The notes under the pieces: generated by a model
What the model was told of the DNA's origin: nothing
Database searches by the model: none
The model's input: the letters and a program-made list of their open reading frames with translations, nothing else
Assembly: GCF_963259705.1 (NCBI RefSeq)
Contig: NC_081841.1
Location: forward strand, 86,875,063-86,939,062
Direction: 5' to 3'
Origin: Myotis daubentonii
Lineage: Eukaryota > Chordata > Mammalia > Chiroptera > Vespertilionidae
Length of the DNA stretch: 64,000 bases
Made by a program: the position numbers and the translations under genes
Shown: piece by piece, positions 31,561-43,129 of the stretch
Layout: each line of letters opens with the position of its first letter
Numbering within the stretch: the first letter of the stretch is position 1

Positions 31561-33498
31561 TGTACCACCAGTGTTCATTGACAGTATCTATGGTCATTCA
31601 AGTCTGTGACTTTGCATGGCTTGTTTAATCCAATTTCAATTTCATTCTGAATCATACTTGGTCCTGTACTGAGTATTGCTCTCACTGAGATGAATAAAAT
31701 GCACACCTTGTTCAAAAGAAACAAGAGAGTCTTTGGGATTCATTGGCAGGATTTCAAAAGTTCTGGATTTTAGATCTTACAGATGACTAAGAAGTAAGTT
31801 GATCTCTCCTTGGAGATGCATTGTCACTGACATTGAGAATAATAGTCAGATGATTGGCCATTAATTAACAATGCATTTTGGCCTTACGTGATATCTATTG
31901 TCTTAAGCAGTAAGCCATCAAGGTTATTTTGAAGAAAGAAATTAGCTTTGGACTTCAAACTTACATATCTATATAGAACTGACTCAGGAATCAGGCTTTG
32001 GGTTCCTTTTCAATAAATATTTCACATGAAGCTTGCATATTATCCACATTTTCTATATCACTAAAACATACAAGTTTTATAACACGAGTCTTTCTTATTC
32101 AATTAGCTGGATTACATTAGGTGTCTGGGAAAATAGTGTTTTCTAATATTAAGCAGTAAAATATTGGTAAGAGTGTTACAGAGTCCTATTTTGAAGGGCT
32201 TGTCAATTCAGATACATTTTAAATTCAAATTTAAGATCAAACTAATGTATGGTAGTAATGGGTGTGTGATTATACCATGGTTTCCCCCTTTTCGTCCCAC
32301 AGAATTCCACTTAAAAATTATTAACAAGGAGGGAGAGCTAGGACTCATTGGTCCAAACCTGGATATGCAGGTTTAGGTCCAAAACTTACCCTAAAAGTAT
32401 TTTGAAACTGCTCTTGCTGATGAGAATAGTGGATGAGTTTGGCAACCCTGAATTGTTTTTACTGCTGCTGTGGATTACCTGTGGTTTCTATGGACTACTG
32501 TGTATGCTTTGTTTATTTTATTTCTTCTTCCTGTTGGAGAAACAGCTGGAGAACAGACATCCTGCTGTTGGGAGCCTGGGGCCTTAGAATATTAACAGGA
32601 AGCCACATAAGCATCTTCATTACTCCACCTGTGGCATAAATGGCAGAAAGAATGGAGCCCATCAGGAGGAACTGATTTAAAACAGAATGAAGCAGTTTGT
32701 GGACCATATGTCTGAACATCCAAGTAACTGCCACTGGCCTAATAAATTGGCTTTCTTCATGTAGAGTTCAACCAGAGGGAAGGAAAAAGTCAGTTTCCTA
32801 AAGAAAGGAATAAAGGCAGGCCTCAGTAGCCTGTGGCAATACATGAAATAAAGTATTTGGTGCATTAGACCAAGAAGTTGTAGCCCATAATTTATATCAG
32901 TTGCTTTTAGCTTTCAACAAAAGATGTGGGAGTGGATGGTAGGAATATGTGGATGGGAAAGGAGGAAGCTAACAGCCTTACAAGACACTTTCATGTGTTT
33001 TCGATCATGTATAATTACTCATCCTTAGGCAAGAGGGAGACTGCCTAAGCATCATTCCAAATGTCTTTCCAGTTTGTGTGAGTTGGGGGCAGGGGCAGTA
33101 CTCAGAAAGGAGAAGAAATGAGTATAAAACATATGTCCCTGTTCTCCAAATGAACAGACAAGTAGTAGAGAGATTATATGATCTAAGGCGCTTTATGTAA
33201 AGTTTACATCAAAAGAAGTCAGAAATATTTCTGGAAGTGGAAACCCCTGGTACAGAGCCATCTTCCCTTCTGCAGAATGAGGATCCCAAAAAAGTTATAG
33301 AAAACCATTTCTCCCTTTAAATATAAAATTGAGCTACTTCATATAAGGACAAAAAAGGGGGGATAATAATATTAACATTCATTACTGAGCACACACTAAT
33401 ACCCTTATTCTACTGTATCTTGTAAACACTTATATAACCTACGGCTAATTCCTTAGAGCCTTGCATACAATCAATCTAACCTTGCTAAAATACATTCA
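31561..33498. other. gene-free stretch; unexplained text at 32280-32860
   Basis: No gene can be named. Frames at 32348-32587 (79 codons, with a hydrophobic run LFLLLLWITCGFYGLLC) and on the minus strand at 32513-32865 are short and unrecognised. The text from 32565 on ('ctgttgggagcctggggcct') could be an old LTR start, but this is a guess. Confidence 0.3.
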
Positions 33499-33520
33499 GG
33501 AAGAAAAGAAAGAGAGAAAG

Positions 33521-33587
<67 letters not shown>

Positions 33588-33605
33588 AAGAAGGAAAGAA
33601 AGAAA

Positions 33606-33662
<57 letters not shown>

Positions 33663-33725
33663 GAAGGAAGGAAGGAAGGAAGGAAGGAAGGAAGGAAGGA
33701 AGGAAGGAAGGAAGGAAGGAAGGAA

Positions 33726-33803
<78 letters not shown>

Positions 33804-33806
33804 AAA
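33499..33806 (+). repeat. 308-bp polypurine compound microsatellite
   Basis: The plus strand is pure A/G from 'ggaagaaaag' to 'agaaaa'. It has a (GA)n block at about 33523-33583, a mixed block, (GAAA)n to about 33660, (GGAA)n to about 33730 and then (GAAA)n again. It parallels 1385-1680 in strand and block order but lacks the (GGGA)n block. The Lys/Glu and Ser/Phe/Leu peptides are not genes. Confidence 0.96.
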
Positions 33807-34164
33807 CAGCACAAATATGGACAATGGTTCTCAGAACCAGGATTCTAGAAATTCATTATATCATGTGATCACTATGAGTCCATGCATCAGATCTAGGCAC
33901 AAATCCCAGCTACTCCACTTTTAGTTACATGAACTTGGATTAGTTACTCTATGTTCTTAAACATTAGGAATTGCTCTATTTTCCCAGGAGAAGGTTGAAA
34001 ATGTTTCTTACCAACTGAAATTATATAAATTTTGGGGAATATAGATAAAATAAATGTCTACAATATTTTATTAATTTAGTCATATAAATACTTAAAATCA
34101 TAGGGACATCATTTCAAAAAATAGTTTTTACACTCTCACATTTCATGAAACAATTTTCCTCAAG

Positions 34165-34850
34165 TTTTTTTTTTTTAATTTATTGTTGACACTATTACAG
34201 ATGTCTCCCATTTGCCCCTCCTTTGTCCCTCTTTATCCAGCCCCTATCCCCCTGCCAGGCCTTCCCCACACTATTATCTGTGCTCTATATGCATATATGT
34301 TCTTTGGTTAATTTCTTTCCATCCCCTCCACACCTCCCCTCTAAGATCTGTCAGTCTGTTCCATGTCTCTGGATCTATTTTTTTCGTCAGTTTATTTTAT
34401 TCATTAGATTCCACATATAACTGAGATATGTGGTATTTGTCTTTCTCTAACTGTTTTTTTTTTTCACTTAGTATAACACTCTCTGGTCCATCCCATCCAT
34501 GATGTCTCAAAGGGATCCTTTTGTTCACAGCTGCATAGTATTTCATAGTGTAAATGTACCACAGCTTTTTTATCCACTCATCTATTGATGGGCACTTGGG
34601 CTGTTTCCAAATCTTAGCTGTTGTAAATTGCGCTACTATGAACATAGGGGTGCATGTAGTCTTTCTGATTGGTGTTTCAGGATTCTTAGGATATATTCCC
34701 AACATAGGATCACAGGGCCAAATGGCAGTTCCCTGTTTAATTTTTTTAGGAAACTCCATACTGTTTTCCTAGTGGCTGCACCAGGCTGCATCCCCACCAG
34801 TAGTGCACTAGTGTTCCCTTTTCTCCACATGCAGCATTTGGTATTAGTGT
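34165..34850 (-). pseudogene. L1 3' end with C-terminal ORF2 fragment, antisense
   Basis: Poly-T at 34165-34176 is the reversed poly-A tail. It is followed by L1 3' UTR text. On the minus strand at 34759-34397 an ORF2 C-terminal frame contains TPMFIVAQFTTAKIWKQP and DEWIKKLWYIYTMKYYAAV and ends near YHISQLYVESNE. This is the distal part after the reverse transcriptase domain, so it lacks enzymatic domains. The 5' truncation lies near 34830-34850, and no clear duplication was found there. Confidence 0.85.
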
Positions 34851-34859
34851 CACCTGACA

Positions 34860-35424
34860 TCATCTTCATTTCTGGATGGGTTCTTTGATGCTGTCATTTA
34901 TCCCAAACCACAGACATCCATTCACATAACAGTAAAACACTTGCTTTGTTCATTCATCCTGTAGGTGAATATATGTTCCATTGTGTTCATTTAATATAAT
35001 AACTGCAATCTTGCTTTTGAAAGGCCTCATTTTAAAAGCTGTTTATGATGACATCCAACCCTTGCAATGAAGTTACCACTCCACCCCTGCCTATCACAAG
35101 AGTAATAAATAAATCTCTGTTGAATTCCTTTGCCCCCTTTTTTAGGGATTCTTCTTCTCCTAGGCTTTGGAGATCAGAATTTCTGAGGATACCTCAGGCT
35201 TATGTGGTTTTAGAAGTTAAAGAAGTACCACATAATTCAAGAGACTTCATAAAGATTGAACTAAAAGTAATCTCCTCCTTTCTGAGGGGTAAGTTTGGAA
35301 ACTATCTCATCTTATATTTTAGCATGTATCGTACTTAACCTTTCTAATCTCTCTAAGTGTTTTCTCTGTTGTAGAACAAAGCTAAGAATAGTATTTTGCT
35401 CATAAAATCATGGTGAGGATTAAA
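34860..35424. other. gene-free stretch; possible MIR-like tail at 35340-35420
   Basis: Unrecognised AT-rich DNA. 'agttaaagaagtaccacata' and a 97-codon frame at 35045-35338 have no recognisable identity. 'catggtgaggattaaatcc' just before the Helitron resembles a MIR tail. Confidence 0.35.
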
Positions 35425-35892
35425 TCCTATCTAATAAAGATGGAATATGCAAATTGACCATCACTTCACAACAAATATGGCAGCGCCCATAGCCACAAGA
35501 TGGCGGTGCCAAGTCCCCTCGGCACCACCGGGGTCCCCCATTCCTTTAAGCCCTCGCTGAGGGGGTGAGGGGCAAGCAGCGCCCCAGTCCCCTATGGCAA
35601 GCAGACAGCAGGGTGCTGCTTGCCCCTCTTCGTGGTGCCGAGGGGAAAGGAGGCCCCAGCAGCGAGCAGACAGCAGGACCCTGCTTGCCCCTGGCTGCAG
35701 TGGCGAGGAGCAAGCGAGCCTTGCAGAGAGCAGACACCAGAGCAGGCAGGTCCGCAGAGAACAGAGAATCATGGGGAGCAGGTCTAAGTTATCAGTAGGA
35801 CATCCCCTGAGGGCTCCCAGATTGGAGAGGGTGCAGGTCAGGCTGAGGGACTTCCTTCCCCCATGCACAAATTTCATGCACCGGGCCTCCAG
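35425..35892 (+). mobile_element. HeliBat-type Helitron with mutated CCAG end
   Basis: It starts TCCTATCTAATAAAGATGG after an A and has 'atatgcaaattgacc' near the 5' end. The right end has hairpin TGCA-caaatttca-TGCA then GGGCCTCCAG before a T, so the canonical CTAG has become CCAG. The GC-rich interior has repeats around 'ggtgctgcttgcccctc' and 'gaccctgcttgcccctgg', which create open frames on both strands. These frames are by-products. Nonautonomous. Confidence 0.85.
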
Positions 35893-36679
35893 TAAAATGA
35901 TAAAAACATTATAGAAAATAAACCATTTCCCCCTTTAAATATAAAAGCATTAAATAAATAAGCATTATTGTAACATTTAGCACAGCACTGTGCATCTAGA
36001 GAGTAACAGAAATTATCAATTGCTGCCCTAGACTGGGGTTCCACAAATAAAAAATGCAAATCTTAAAGAGCTATGTCCAAAAAACCCCCACAAAGATCTA
36101 AATGAAGCAGATGAGGACAGGTTAAAGGAACTGGGATTATCATTCCAAAGGGGGCAGGAGGAAGAGTAATGCAATAAACAAGTTTCTGAAAACAGAAAGA
36201 ACTCTTAAACAAAGAATAATAAGTATTTCTGGTCGTCTTCCTTACTCAGTAAGATGGTCATGTTATGCATCCAAATTACAGCATAAAGGACTTACTTTCT
36301 AGAAAAGGAAGAATTTCTATTCAGTGAAGATTGCGAAAAAAAATTGAATCACTTTCTGCTAGTGGCTGTGAAGGACCTTAAAACCAGGGATCATTTGGTA
36401 TAAGTTCTGTCTAAAGGCAGCGTTACTGAAGGAATAATATGTCAACGTCCCAGTTAACCCTATGTTTCTGCACATCAAGATGAGCCTTTAAGTGAAAGGA
36501 AAGCTTGGAAAAGTAACAATAGTAGCAGAGCAGGCAAGCCAGGGCCGCAGTGGAGACTAAAGAGATGGCATTATTTGCTGAGTACCTTGGGTATCAAGCA
36601 AAAGTATTGTTTAGGGTCCATAATCAAGGGATTTCTTCCCTTCTGTAGACTGTCACTACTACCTGAGGTGTGGGGGTGA
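35893..36679. other. gene-free stretch
   Basis: Unrecognised AT-rich sequence, no coding or repeat evidence. Confidence 0.35.
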
Positions 36680-36840
36680 AGAGAGTCGAATACATGGTGA
36701 CAGAAAATGATTTTACTTTGGGTGGTGGGCACACAGTGCAACATACAGATGTTGTAACATAGAAAGCCATACCTAAAACCTAAATGGTCATATTAAGCAA
36801 TGTGACTCCAATAAATGTAATTAAAATAGAAAAGAAAAAA
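36680..36840 (+). mobile_element. L1 3' end, sense
   Basis: 'tttgggtggtgggcacacag', 'acatacagatgttgtaacat', 'acctaaaacctaaatggtca' and 'ccaataaatgtaattaaaat' match the order of a mammalian L1 3' UTR terminus. 5' truncated. Confidence 0.7.
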
Positions 36841-36842
36841 GC

Positions 36843-37015
36843 ATAAACCTTGGAACTTCAATGACCTGAGTTCAAGTCCCAGCTTTCCCTCTTTCTGTAA
36901 CAAGCTTCTTAAACCCTCTGATGGTGTTTCATCTGTGCAAAGAGTACATCAAGACATCGGCATCACAGGGCTGTAGCAGGGATTCAGTGAAATGTTTGTG
37001 AGGTGACTAGGTATC
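36843..37015 (+). mobile_element. MIR SINE remnant
   Basis: 'gacctgagttcaagtcccag', 'taacaagcttcttaaaccct', 'gtagcagggattcagtgaaa' and 'ggtgactaggtatctggtac' give the MIR order, directly following the L1 tail. Confidence 0.7.
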
Positions 37016-37439
37016 TGGTACCCCGTGAATACTTCAAATCGATTCTCCTCTCCCTGAAAATATGCTTCTGCAAGTGCTCCAATTTTCTGAAGCTGAAGTC
37101 ATTACAGGCAGAGAAGACTCACCCCTCAATACATAGCAAAGCTACATCGTGGCCTGTTTTAGTTTTAGGTAACATATTCCTCAAAGACAGAACTGGACGG
37201 AGGTAAACATACTTCTGCTGAGTGTGTGGAGTTGTTAGGAAATTTCTCGCTCAGTAGTTGTGCTGAGAACGGTTCTGCTATTTAGACCTACTCTTGAAGG
37301 GCACCTCATTCTTGGTCACTGGACTTCTTACAGTTGCAACTAATGTCTCCACAGTCTCTTTTTTATCCAGATATGAATGATTTGAAATGGTGTTAAACAC
37401 TCTAGCAAGGCACATTAACTGGGACAAGGCTTAGCTGAC

Positions 37440-37740
37440 AACAAAAGTACCCAAAATACAGTAACTTAAGTCAGAAGTTACTTCTTTTGCTTGTAACAAT
37501 TCAGTGGAAAGTGGTACAGGGCTGGTAGGACATCTTGGCCAACCTCCACACATGGTTTCCATCCCTGGGTTCTAGGCAACTCCCATGCAGTGAGAAGGGC
37601 AGGTTAGGGAGCACACCACGTACCTTTGTAGGTGTGCAACCTAGAAGCCACACATACATCAGATCACAACTCATTGGCCAAAATTTACTCACATGGTCAT
37701 ACCAGCTACAAGGGACAGTGGGAGCCTCACATTAGGAAGC
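37440..37740 (-). mobile_element. old interspersed repeat, antisense (family shared with 42095 and 43800)
   Basis: 'gagaagggcaggttagggag', 'cacgtacctttgtaggtgtg', 'cagatcacaactcattggcc' and 'aaatttactcacatggtcat' are the reverse complement of the pattern seen at 43800-44170 ('ccatgagac', 'tgtgtccttaaatgtaggga'). The family is an old mammalian repeat that I do not assign. Confidence 0.5.
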
Positions 37741-38840
37741 CATGTGCCCAGTAAAAGCTCAGGTAGAGAGAGGTCCTGAGTGTGTGGGCAGAATCACTAG
37801 TGATGTGTACTTCGTAAAATTGAGGAGGGAAAGTTGTCTGCATGGTTTAACTCTTTATCAAAAGACCATCTAGATTTTGGAAAGCACAGACAAGGTACCT
37901 TTTAACCTGAAAGTGGATGTGGTAATTATGGATAAAATGCAATAAATAAAGACCCTAGCAACATACACTGAGGCAATAAGTACAAACCTTCCTGTTTATA
38001 TAACAGAAACTTGAGTCATCGAGTCTCACTGAGGCCAAACTACATCTGGGAAAATCTGAATATGCTGACCCAGAAAAGAGCTGGAGGAGAGCTGCGTTGG
38101 AACAATGACAACACTTAGCCTCAATCTTCTAAAAATTCAGAAGTTATGGGGAGGGCCCCCTGAACAAGCCTGGGCTAGCCTAGAGAACTCCAAAAGAAGA
38201 AAGAGCCCCACTCTGACGCAGACTTTGTGGTTTATGAAACACCAGGTCAGATGAAGTGACAATGCCCCCATCTGACGCTGGAAAACTCACTCTCCAGCCA
38301 GAGAACAGTAATTCCTATTTGTAGTTACAAATGGGTTTACCAGATGCCATTTGCAAAGTCTGATGGAATTCTTTTCCAACCTATTTGAGAAACTATAAAA
38401 TGCTACTTTATTTCATTGTCTGAGCTTCACATTTACTTTACTTTGGCAGGAAATCCAGGATGATTTATTATTAAGTGCTCGTACATTAACTTAAAAGAGC
38501 TTGTCCTAATCTCATAAGTGTTTTTATTAACAATTGGCTCTTTTCTCTGACTATTCATCTGGGAAGAACCTTTACACTTTGCAAAGCAGAGACTCTTTCC
38601 CCATTTTTTTTCTAATAAGAACAATAGAATACATGCGAATTTTTAGATCTTTCAAGAATTAAGAGAAAAACACCAAAGCACAAGCAAACCAGCAACCAGT
38701 CCCAATCAGTTGTTTGAAATCAATATAACTAAGAGGAAGTATATCCCTCAAGCTGCTTTGCAGAGAATTTGAGGAAATTTGCTATGAAATTAAAGTAAAC
38801 AATCACTACCAGTTTTGAATATTCTTAGATTTTTTAAAAA
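37741..38840. other. gene-free stretch
   Basis: No recognised repeat or coding evidence. The GC-richer part at 38080-38300 is unexplained. Confidence 0.35.
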
Positions 38841-38852
38841 AATTTATTTTCT

Positions 38853-39069
38853 AGCCCTAGCCGGTTTGGCTCGGTGGATAGAATGTCGGCCTGTGGACTC
38901 AAGGGTCCCAAGTTTGAGTCTGGTCAAGGGCATGTACCTTGGTGTGGGCACATCCCCAGTAGGGAGCGTGCAGGAGGCAGCTGATCGATGTTTCTCTCTC
39001 ATCGATGTTTCTAACTCTCTATCCCTCTCCTTTCCTCTCTGTAAAAATTCAATAAAATATATTTTTTAA
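38853..39069 (+). mobile_element. Ves-type SINE, plus strand, complete
   Basis: It starts 'agccctagccggtttggctc', has B-box region 'ccaagtttgagtctggtcaa' and 'gcagctgatcgatgtttctc', and ends 'ttcaataaaatatatttttt'. The AT-rich words 'aaatttattttct' before and 'aaattattttct' after are the likely target duplication. Confidence 0.9.
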
Positions 39070-39099
39070 AAAAATTATTTTCTGATGGAGAAAATTCTG

Positions 39100-39255
39100 G
39101 AGTAGGAAGTCAGAAGATTCAGTTTGGGTCCCAGATCAGCCAGTAGTTAACTGTGGACTCAGGCAAATCCCATATGTCTTTGAACTTCAAATTTCTCATT
39201 TGTAAAATCAGGAAGTCAAAGGTATTTTCTAAGATCCTTTCTAACTTTCAGAGTT
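39100..39255 (+). mobile_element. MIR SINE remnant
   Basis: 'gtaggaagtcagaagattca', 'gtttgggtcccagatcagcc', 'aactgtggactcaggcaaat', 'tttctcatttgtaaaatcag' and 'aaggtattttctaagatcct' follow MIR order. Confidence 0.65.
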
Positions 39256-40149
39256 CACGAGTTTATGAAAGTGCTAGTTAGTGAATTTTAAAAAAATTCC
39301 AACATCACAAATGTCACAGAATCATATTAATTTTTTTCTACTTCACACACAAATGCAGTGGATGATAAATTCCCCCCAACAATTAGGGAGAACCCATATT
39401 CAGAAGACATCTTGTTTAGCTGAAATCTGGAAAGGAAGACCTGCACTATATTCTAAAGAGCTCTCCCAGCCTTCAGAGAAGTGTGTGTCACTTAATTGAT
39501 TCTTTGTGCCAAAGGGAATTTGGATAAGGTCTATTTCTTCCAAACTTGGATTACTTATAATTCATATCCTGCTGCCAGTAAAATGTTTATAGCAGATGAT
39601 CGCCCCCATTAATGTTAGTTTCAAAGGATTAGAGCTCATCATGACATTGGACTTGATTGCACTTATGCTAACTTAAGTTGGCCCAGAATGCCATCAGAGT
39701 GAACCCCTGACTCCAACCTCGCCTCCTCCAGCTCAGTCCATCCAACTTACACATAGTCACCTGAAGCACAGGTGATAGCATTTAGGCAACTCCACAAGCT
39801 CCATTGTCAGCTATCCATTTGCCATGATCTTTCACTCCTCCATGGCTTTGTAAATACTGCATCCAATACCTACAGTGTCAATCTTAGAGTGTCTTCATGG
39901 CTCTAAGGAAACATGAGTGCCAGTTCTAAAACAAACAAACAAACAAACCCTCCCCTCTAGGCAGCTGCAGTACCAGAGGCCAGATCCCAGGAATTCTGCG
40001 CAAAGAAAAAGGTGCCACCTATTCACGGTTGGCGGGGGGTGGGGAGGCAGATCTGCCTCAGAATATATGCTAGATTCCAAACCTACACAGTTGTATCAGG
40101 TAGCCAGGACTTTTCCCTCCCCAGCCTCCTATTGCCTACCTTACAAATC
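39256..40149. other. gene-free stretch
   Basis: Possible L2-like pyrimidine-rich text at 39700-39900. (AAAC)n-like text at 39931-39948. No gene. Confidence 0.35.
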
Positions 40150-40455
40150 TTGAGCATCTTTAAGAACTGACTAAAATCTCACCTTCTTGGGGAAGCCTTC
40201 ACTGTTTTCACCTGCTTCACAGTGATAGAAGTTGTCTCCTTTGTGAGCCCATAGCACACTATGCCTATCTCTACTGTATCCCATTCCGTTGTCATTGAAT
40301 CCCCACTGTATCCTATAATCCCATCCCATTAGGAATATTGGTATGCTTGTTATTTCTCCCCAATAAACCATAATCTCTTTATGGGTAAAAATGTCATAGT
40401 CCTCTTTACCTGGATTACCTGTTCACTCAAAATACTTAGTAAATGCTTGTTTAAA
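40150..40455 (+). mobile_element. L2-like LINE 3' end, sense
   Basis: 'tgactaaaatctcaccttct', 'tggggaagccttcactgttt', 'tgtgagcccatagcacacta' and 'acttagtaaatgcttgttta' are the L2 3' order. Confidence 0.65.
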
Positions 40456-40934
40456 GGAAAATTTGTCTTGTTGGTGTTAGAGCAGTTATGGCATTTAAAA
40501 TTCATACAACTAGTCTCAGAGTAGCATCAAATGTTGGCTCATGTCCCAAATGTATCTATTATACACAGCCATTTTCCTTTAAAAATAAAGAAAATGGATT
40601 AGTAATTTACATCATTTCTTTCTGAATTAGAATGAAAGTTTCATTTTCTATTAAGAATTTCAGAAGTACAATGTATAAAATAATTTTCAATTGTTTTATA
40701 TTCTCTCTCTGTAAATTTCCCTTCAAAAATTCAATTTTCTCCCTAACCCTAACCTCCCAAAAATGTAAATCAGACACATTTTTAAGTGAAGAATTGATCC
40801 TAATTGACTAAGAAAAATTTAGTCCTTTACACGGGAATGGAAGTTCCATATTTCCAGAGATTAGTAGATCATCTGCTATCATTTAGTAAGAACCAAAGCA
40901 TACACCAAGTATGTTAGATAGTGAGTCTTAATTC

Positions 40935-41147
40935 GGGGTTTCTCAAGCATGACAGCAATGACACTTTAGGCCAGATAATTTTTTTCTTTGGGAGTTCATT
41001 CTGTGCACTGTGAGCTGTTTAGCAGTATCCATGACCTCTACCCGCTATATTTGAGTGACAATCTCTCAGTTGTAATAACTAAAATGTCCCTAGACATGGT
41101 CAAATGCCCCAGGGGAGCAAAACTGCCTCCAGTTGAGACACACTGCC
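40935..41147. mobile_element. old hAT-Charlie-type MITE
   Basis: 'ggggtttctcaagcatgaca', 'atgacactttaggccagata', 'ctgtgcactgtgagctgttt', 'agcagtatccatgacctcta' and 'ccccaggggagcaaaactgc', then 'gttgagacacactg', are the layout of an old Charlie-type MITE ('..ggttctcaa...' ends). Diverged. Subfamily not assigned. Confidence 0.6.
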
Positions 41148-41164
41148 CCTAATACACTTAGTTG

Positions 41165-41306
41165 GTAGGCATATCAGGCTTTAGAGCTAGTCATACAAGT
41201 AGCAAATACCAGCTCCAACACTTAAGAGCCATGTGACTTTGAGCATGTTACTTAATCCCTCGATTTAGTTTCTTCCTGTGTAAAATAGTGCCAGTGAGAC
41301 CCATTT
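41165..41306 (+). mobile_element. MIR SINE, left part, split by an L1
   Basis: 'gctttagagctagtcataca', 'gagccatgtgactttgagca' and 'ttcttcctgtgtaaaatagt' give the MIR order up to 'agtgagacccattt' (41293-41306). The MIR then resumes at 41914 after the L1 ('tcacagcccttgtgaagact', 'aaatggtgaaaagtacatag'). Confidence 0.75.
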
Positions 41307-41913
41307 CCTTTTTTTATTTTCTTTTTTTCCCCCTTTATTGATGAATAAATGTGTCCTTATCCCCCAGTGTCCCCTCATCCCCCAGATCCTGCCCTCACCC
41401 TCACCCCCTGTTGTCCACATCCATCGCTTATGCTTATATGCATGAATACAAGTCCTTTGGTTGATCTCTCCCCCTCACCCCAACCCTCCGCTATCTTCCC
41501 TCTGAGTTTTGAGCATCTGATCAATGCTTCTCTGTCTCTACATATGTTTTTGTTCATCAGTTTATGTTGTTCATTATAATCCACAAATGAGTGAGAGCAT
41601 GTGATATTTATCTTTCTCTGACTGACTTATTTCACTTAGCATAATGCTCTCCAGCTCCATCCATGCTGTTGCAAAAGGTAGGAGTTCCTTCCTTTTTACA
41701 GCAGCATAGTATTCCATTGTGTAGATGTGCGAAAGTTTTTTAATCCATTCATCTGCTGATGGGCACTTAGGCTGATTCCAAATCTTAGCTATGGTGAATT
41801 GTGCTGCTATGTACATAGGGGTGCATATATCTTTTCTGATTGGTGTTTCTGGCTTCTTGGGATATATTCCTAGAAGTGGGATCACTGGGTCAAATGGAAG
41901 TTCCATTTTTTTT
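41307..41913 (-). pseudogene. L1 3' end with C-terminal ORF2 fragment, antisense, inserted in a MIR
   Basis: An exact 14-bp target duplication agtgagacccattt flanks it (41293-41306 and 41914-41927). Poly-T lies at the left end. The minus-strand frame at 41906-41574 is uninterrupted and reads the ORF2 C terminus: MELPFDPVIPLLGIYPKK at the start, DEWIKKLSHIYTMEYYAAV in the middle and MLSLICGL at the end. It is 5' truncated, with no endonuclease or reverse transcriptase domain. The open frame and exact duplication suggest it is fairly young. Confidence 0.92.
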
Positions 41914-41965
41914 AGTGAGACCCATTTTCACAGCCCTTGTGAAGACTAAATGGTGAAAAGTACAT
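41914..41965 (+). mobile_element. MIR SINE, right part
   Basis: The target duplication copy is followed by the tail of the MIR described at 41165-41306. Confidence 0.65.
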
Positions 41966-42094
41966 AGTTGAGAAAAGCACGCAAAAGTTTTGGGCAGCAG
42001 AATTAAGAGGAAGCAAATTTTTCTAGCTATAGGAGAGACTCTGGTTGTCTTCCAATATCTATTTTCTTCTACAAAAATAAGAATTTCCAATATT

Positions 42095-42430
42095 TAGCAA
42101 CCCCCAACATAGTCATATTTCCCAGGCTTCCTTCCATAGCAGGAGCCATGTGACAAAGTTCTGGTCAACGGAATATAAAAGTAGATACAACTTCTGAGAT
42201 GTGTCTTTAGAGGAAGAGGTTCTGCTCCTTTTTATTCGTTCAGCTGCTTGGAATATGGATGTTAAGGCCATATCAGTAAAGATGATACCCAAGAGATGGT
42301 GAAGTGGGAAGTGGGAAGTGGGAAGCCACTTGGCCCCTTGATTTTAAAGAGAGATGAAAAGTTTCTATGTCATTTAAGCCCCTGTTATTTTGACTCTCTA
42401 TTAGTCATAGCCAAATTGATTTATGCTTAG
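42095..42430 (+). mobile_element. old interspersed repeat, sense
   Basis: 'tttcccaggcttccttccat', 'agcaggagccatgtgacaaa', 'gttctggtcaacggaatata' and 'atttaagcccctgttatttt' match the old repeat pattern seen again at 43800 and, in antisense, at 37440. Class not assigned. Three tandem gaagtgg units lie near 42300-42322. Confidence 0.5.
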
Positions 42431-42839
42431 GATTGGCTTAAAAATGTGATACCAAGGAGCAAGCACCCACATTATAATATGGCTCAATATTTGATAAAAC
42501 TGTCTCTTATAATACCCAGCCCAGGGTCACATGGCTGAAAAATTCAAAGTGCTGTGCCTTTTAGTAAAGAACTATGAGAGAGATTAGCTCTAGCTAGAAC
42601 TAACCAGTTGTAGAAATGGGAGTGGGTATCGTTCTGCCTATGGTTTGCAATTGAAGGTATTGGAAAAGCCTGTTACACTTGGAGGGTTTTAACAATGAAA
42701 AAACTGACTGCTTCTGTGCCCAAATGGAACCCATTTTAAAGGAAATTGTAGACTTAGCAGGAGCTAAATCCTTTTTTTAGCTTCCATCATATGAGAGTTG
42801 TCTGCCAGATAATGAGAGCCGCCTAGCAGCATTAGACCT

Positions 42840-43085
42840 TAATCCAACATGACAGGTACGTCTTTAAGAGGAGACTAGGATACAGACAACAACACACAGG
42901 GAAGGCCCAGGGAGAAGGGGGCCACCTGCGAGCCAAAAGGAGAGGCCTCAGAAGAAACTAACTGGGCTGACACCTTGGTCTTGGATGTCTAGCCTCCAGA
43001 ATTGCGAGGAAACAAATTTCCGTTGTTTGAGCCCCCCCACCTGTGGTAGTGTTACGGCAGTGCTGGCCAACTGATATAGGCAGAT
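42840..43085 (+). mobile_element. MaLR-type LTR, 3' part
   Basis: 'gagccaaaaggagaggcctc', 'gacaccttggtcttggatgt', 'ctagcctccagaattgcgag' and 'aaacaaatttccgttgtttg' correspond to the 3' half of MLT1-like LTRs. The usual AATAAA is changed to AACAAA. Confidence 0.65.
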
Positions 43086-43129
43086 AGTGGGGTCAGCAGA
43101 ACACAGGGGTCAATCGTTTTAAAAACCAC

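Noticed and set aside
32348..32587. 79-codon frame with a hydrophobic segment, resembling a membrane protein tail, next to 'tgttgggagcc' text
   Set aside because: Too short, no neighbouring retroviral genes, no paired LTR and no recognised motif. The hydrophobic run can arise from T-rich DNA.
33461..33868. 135-codon Lys/Glu/Arg-rich frame and its reverse
   Set aside because: Same cause: the second polypurine microsatellite.
35461..35914. Overlapping frames of 60-138 codons on both strands
   Set aside because: They lie within the GC-rich interior of a nonautonomous Helitron whose repeated units lack stops.
40741..40756. CCCTAACCCTAACC resembling telomere repeats
   Set aside because: Only about two units in AT-rich DNA. 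Chance or a tiny repair scar, not an interstitial telomere array.
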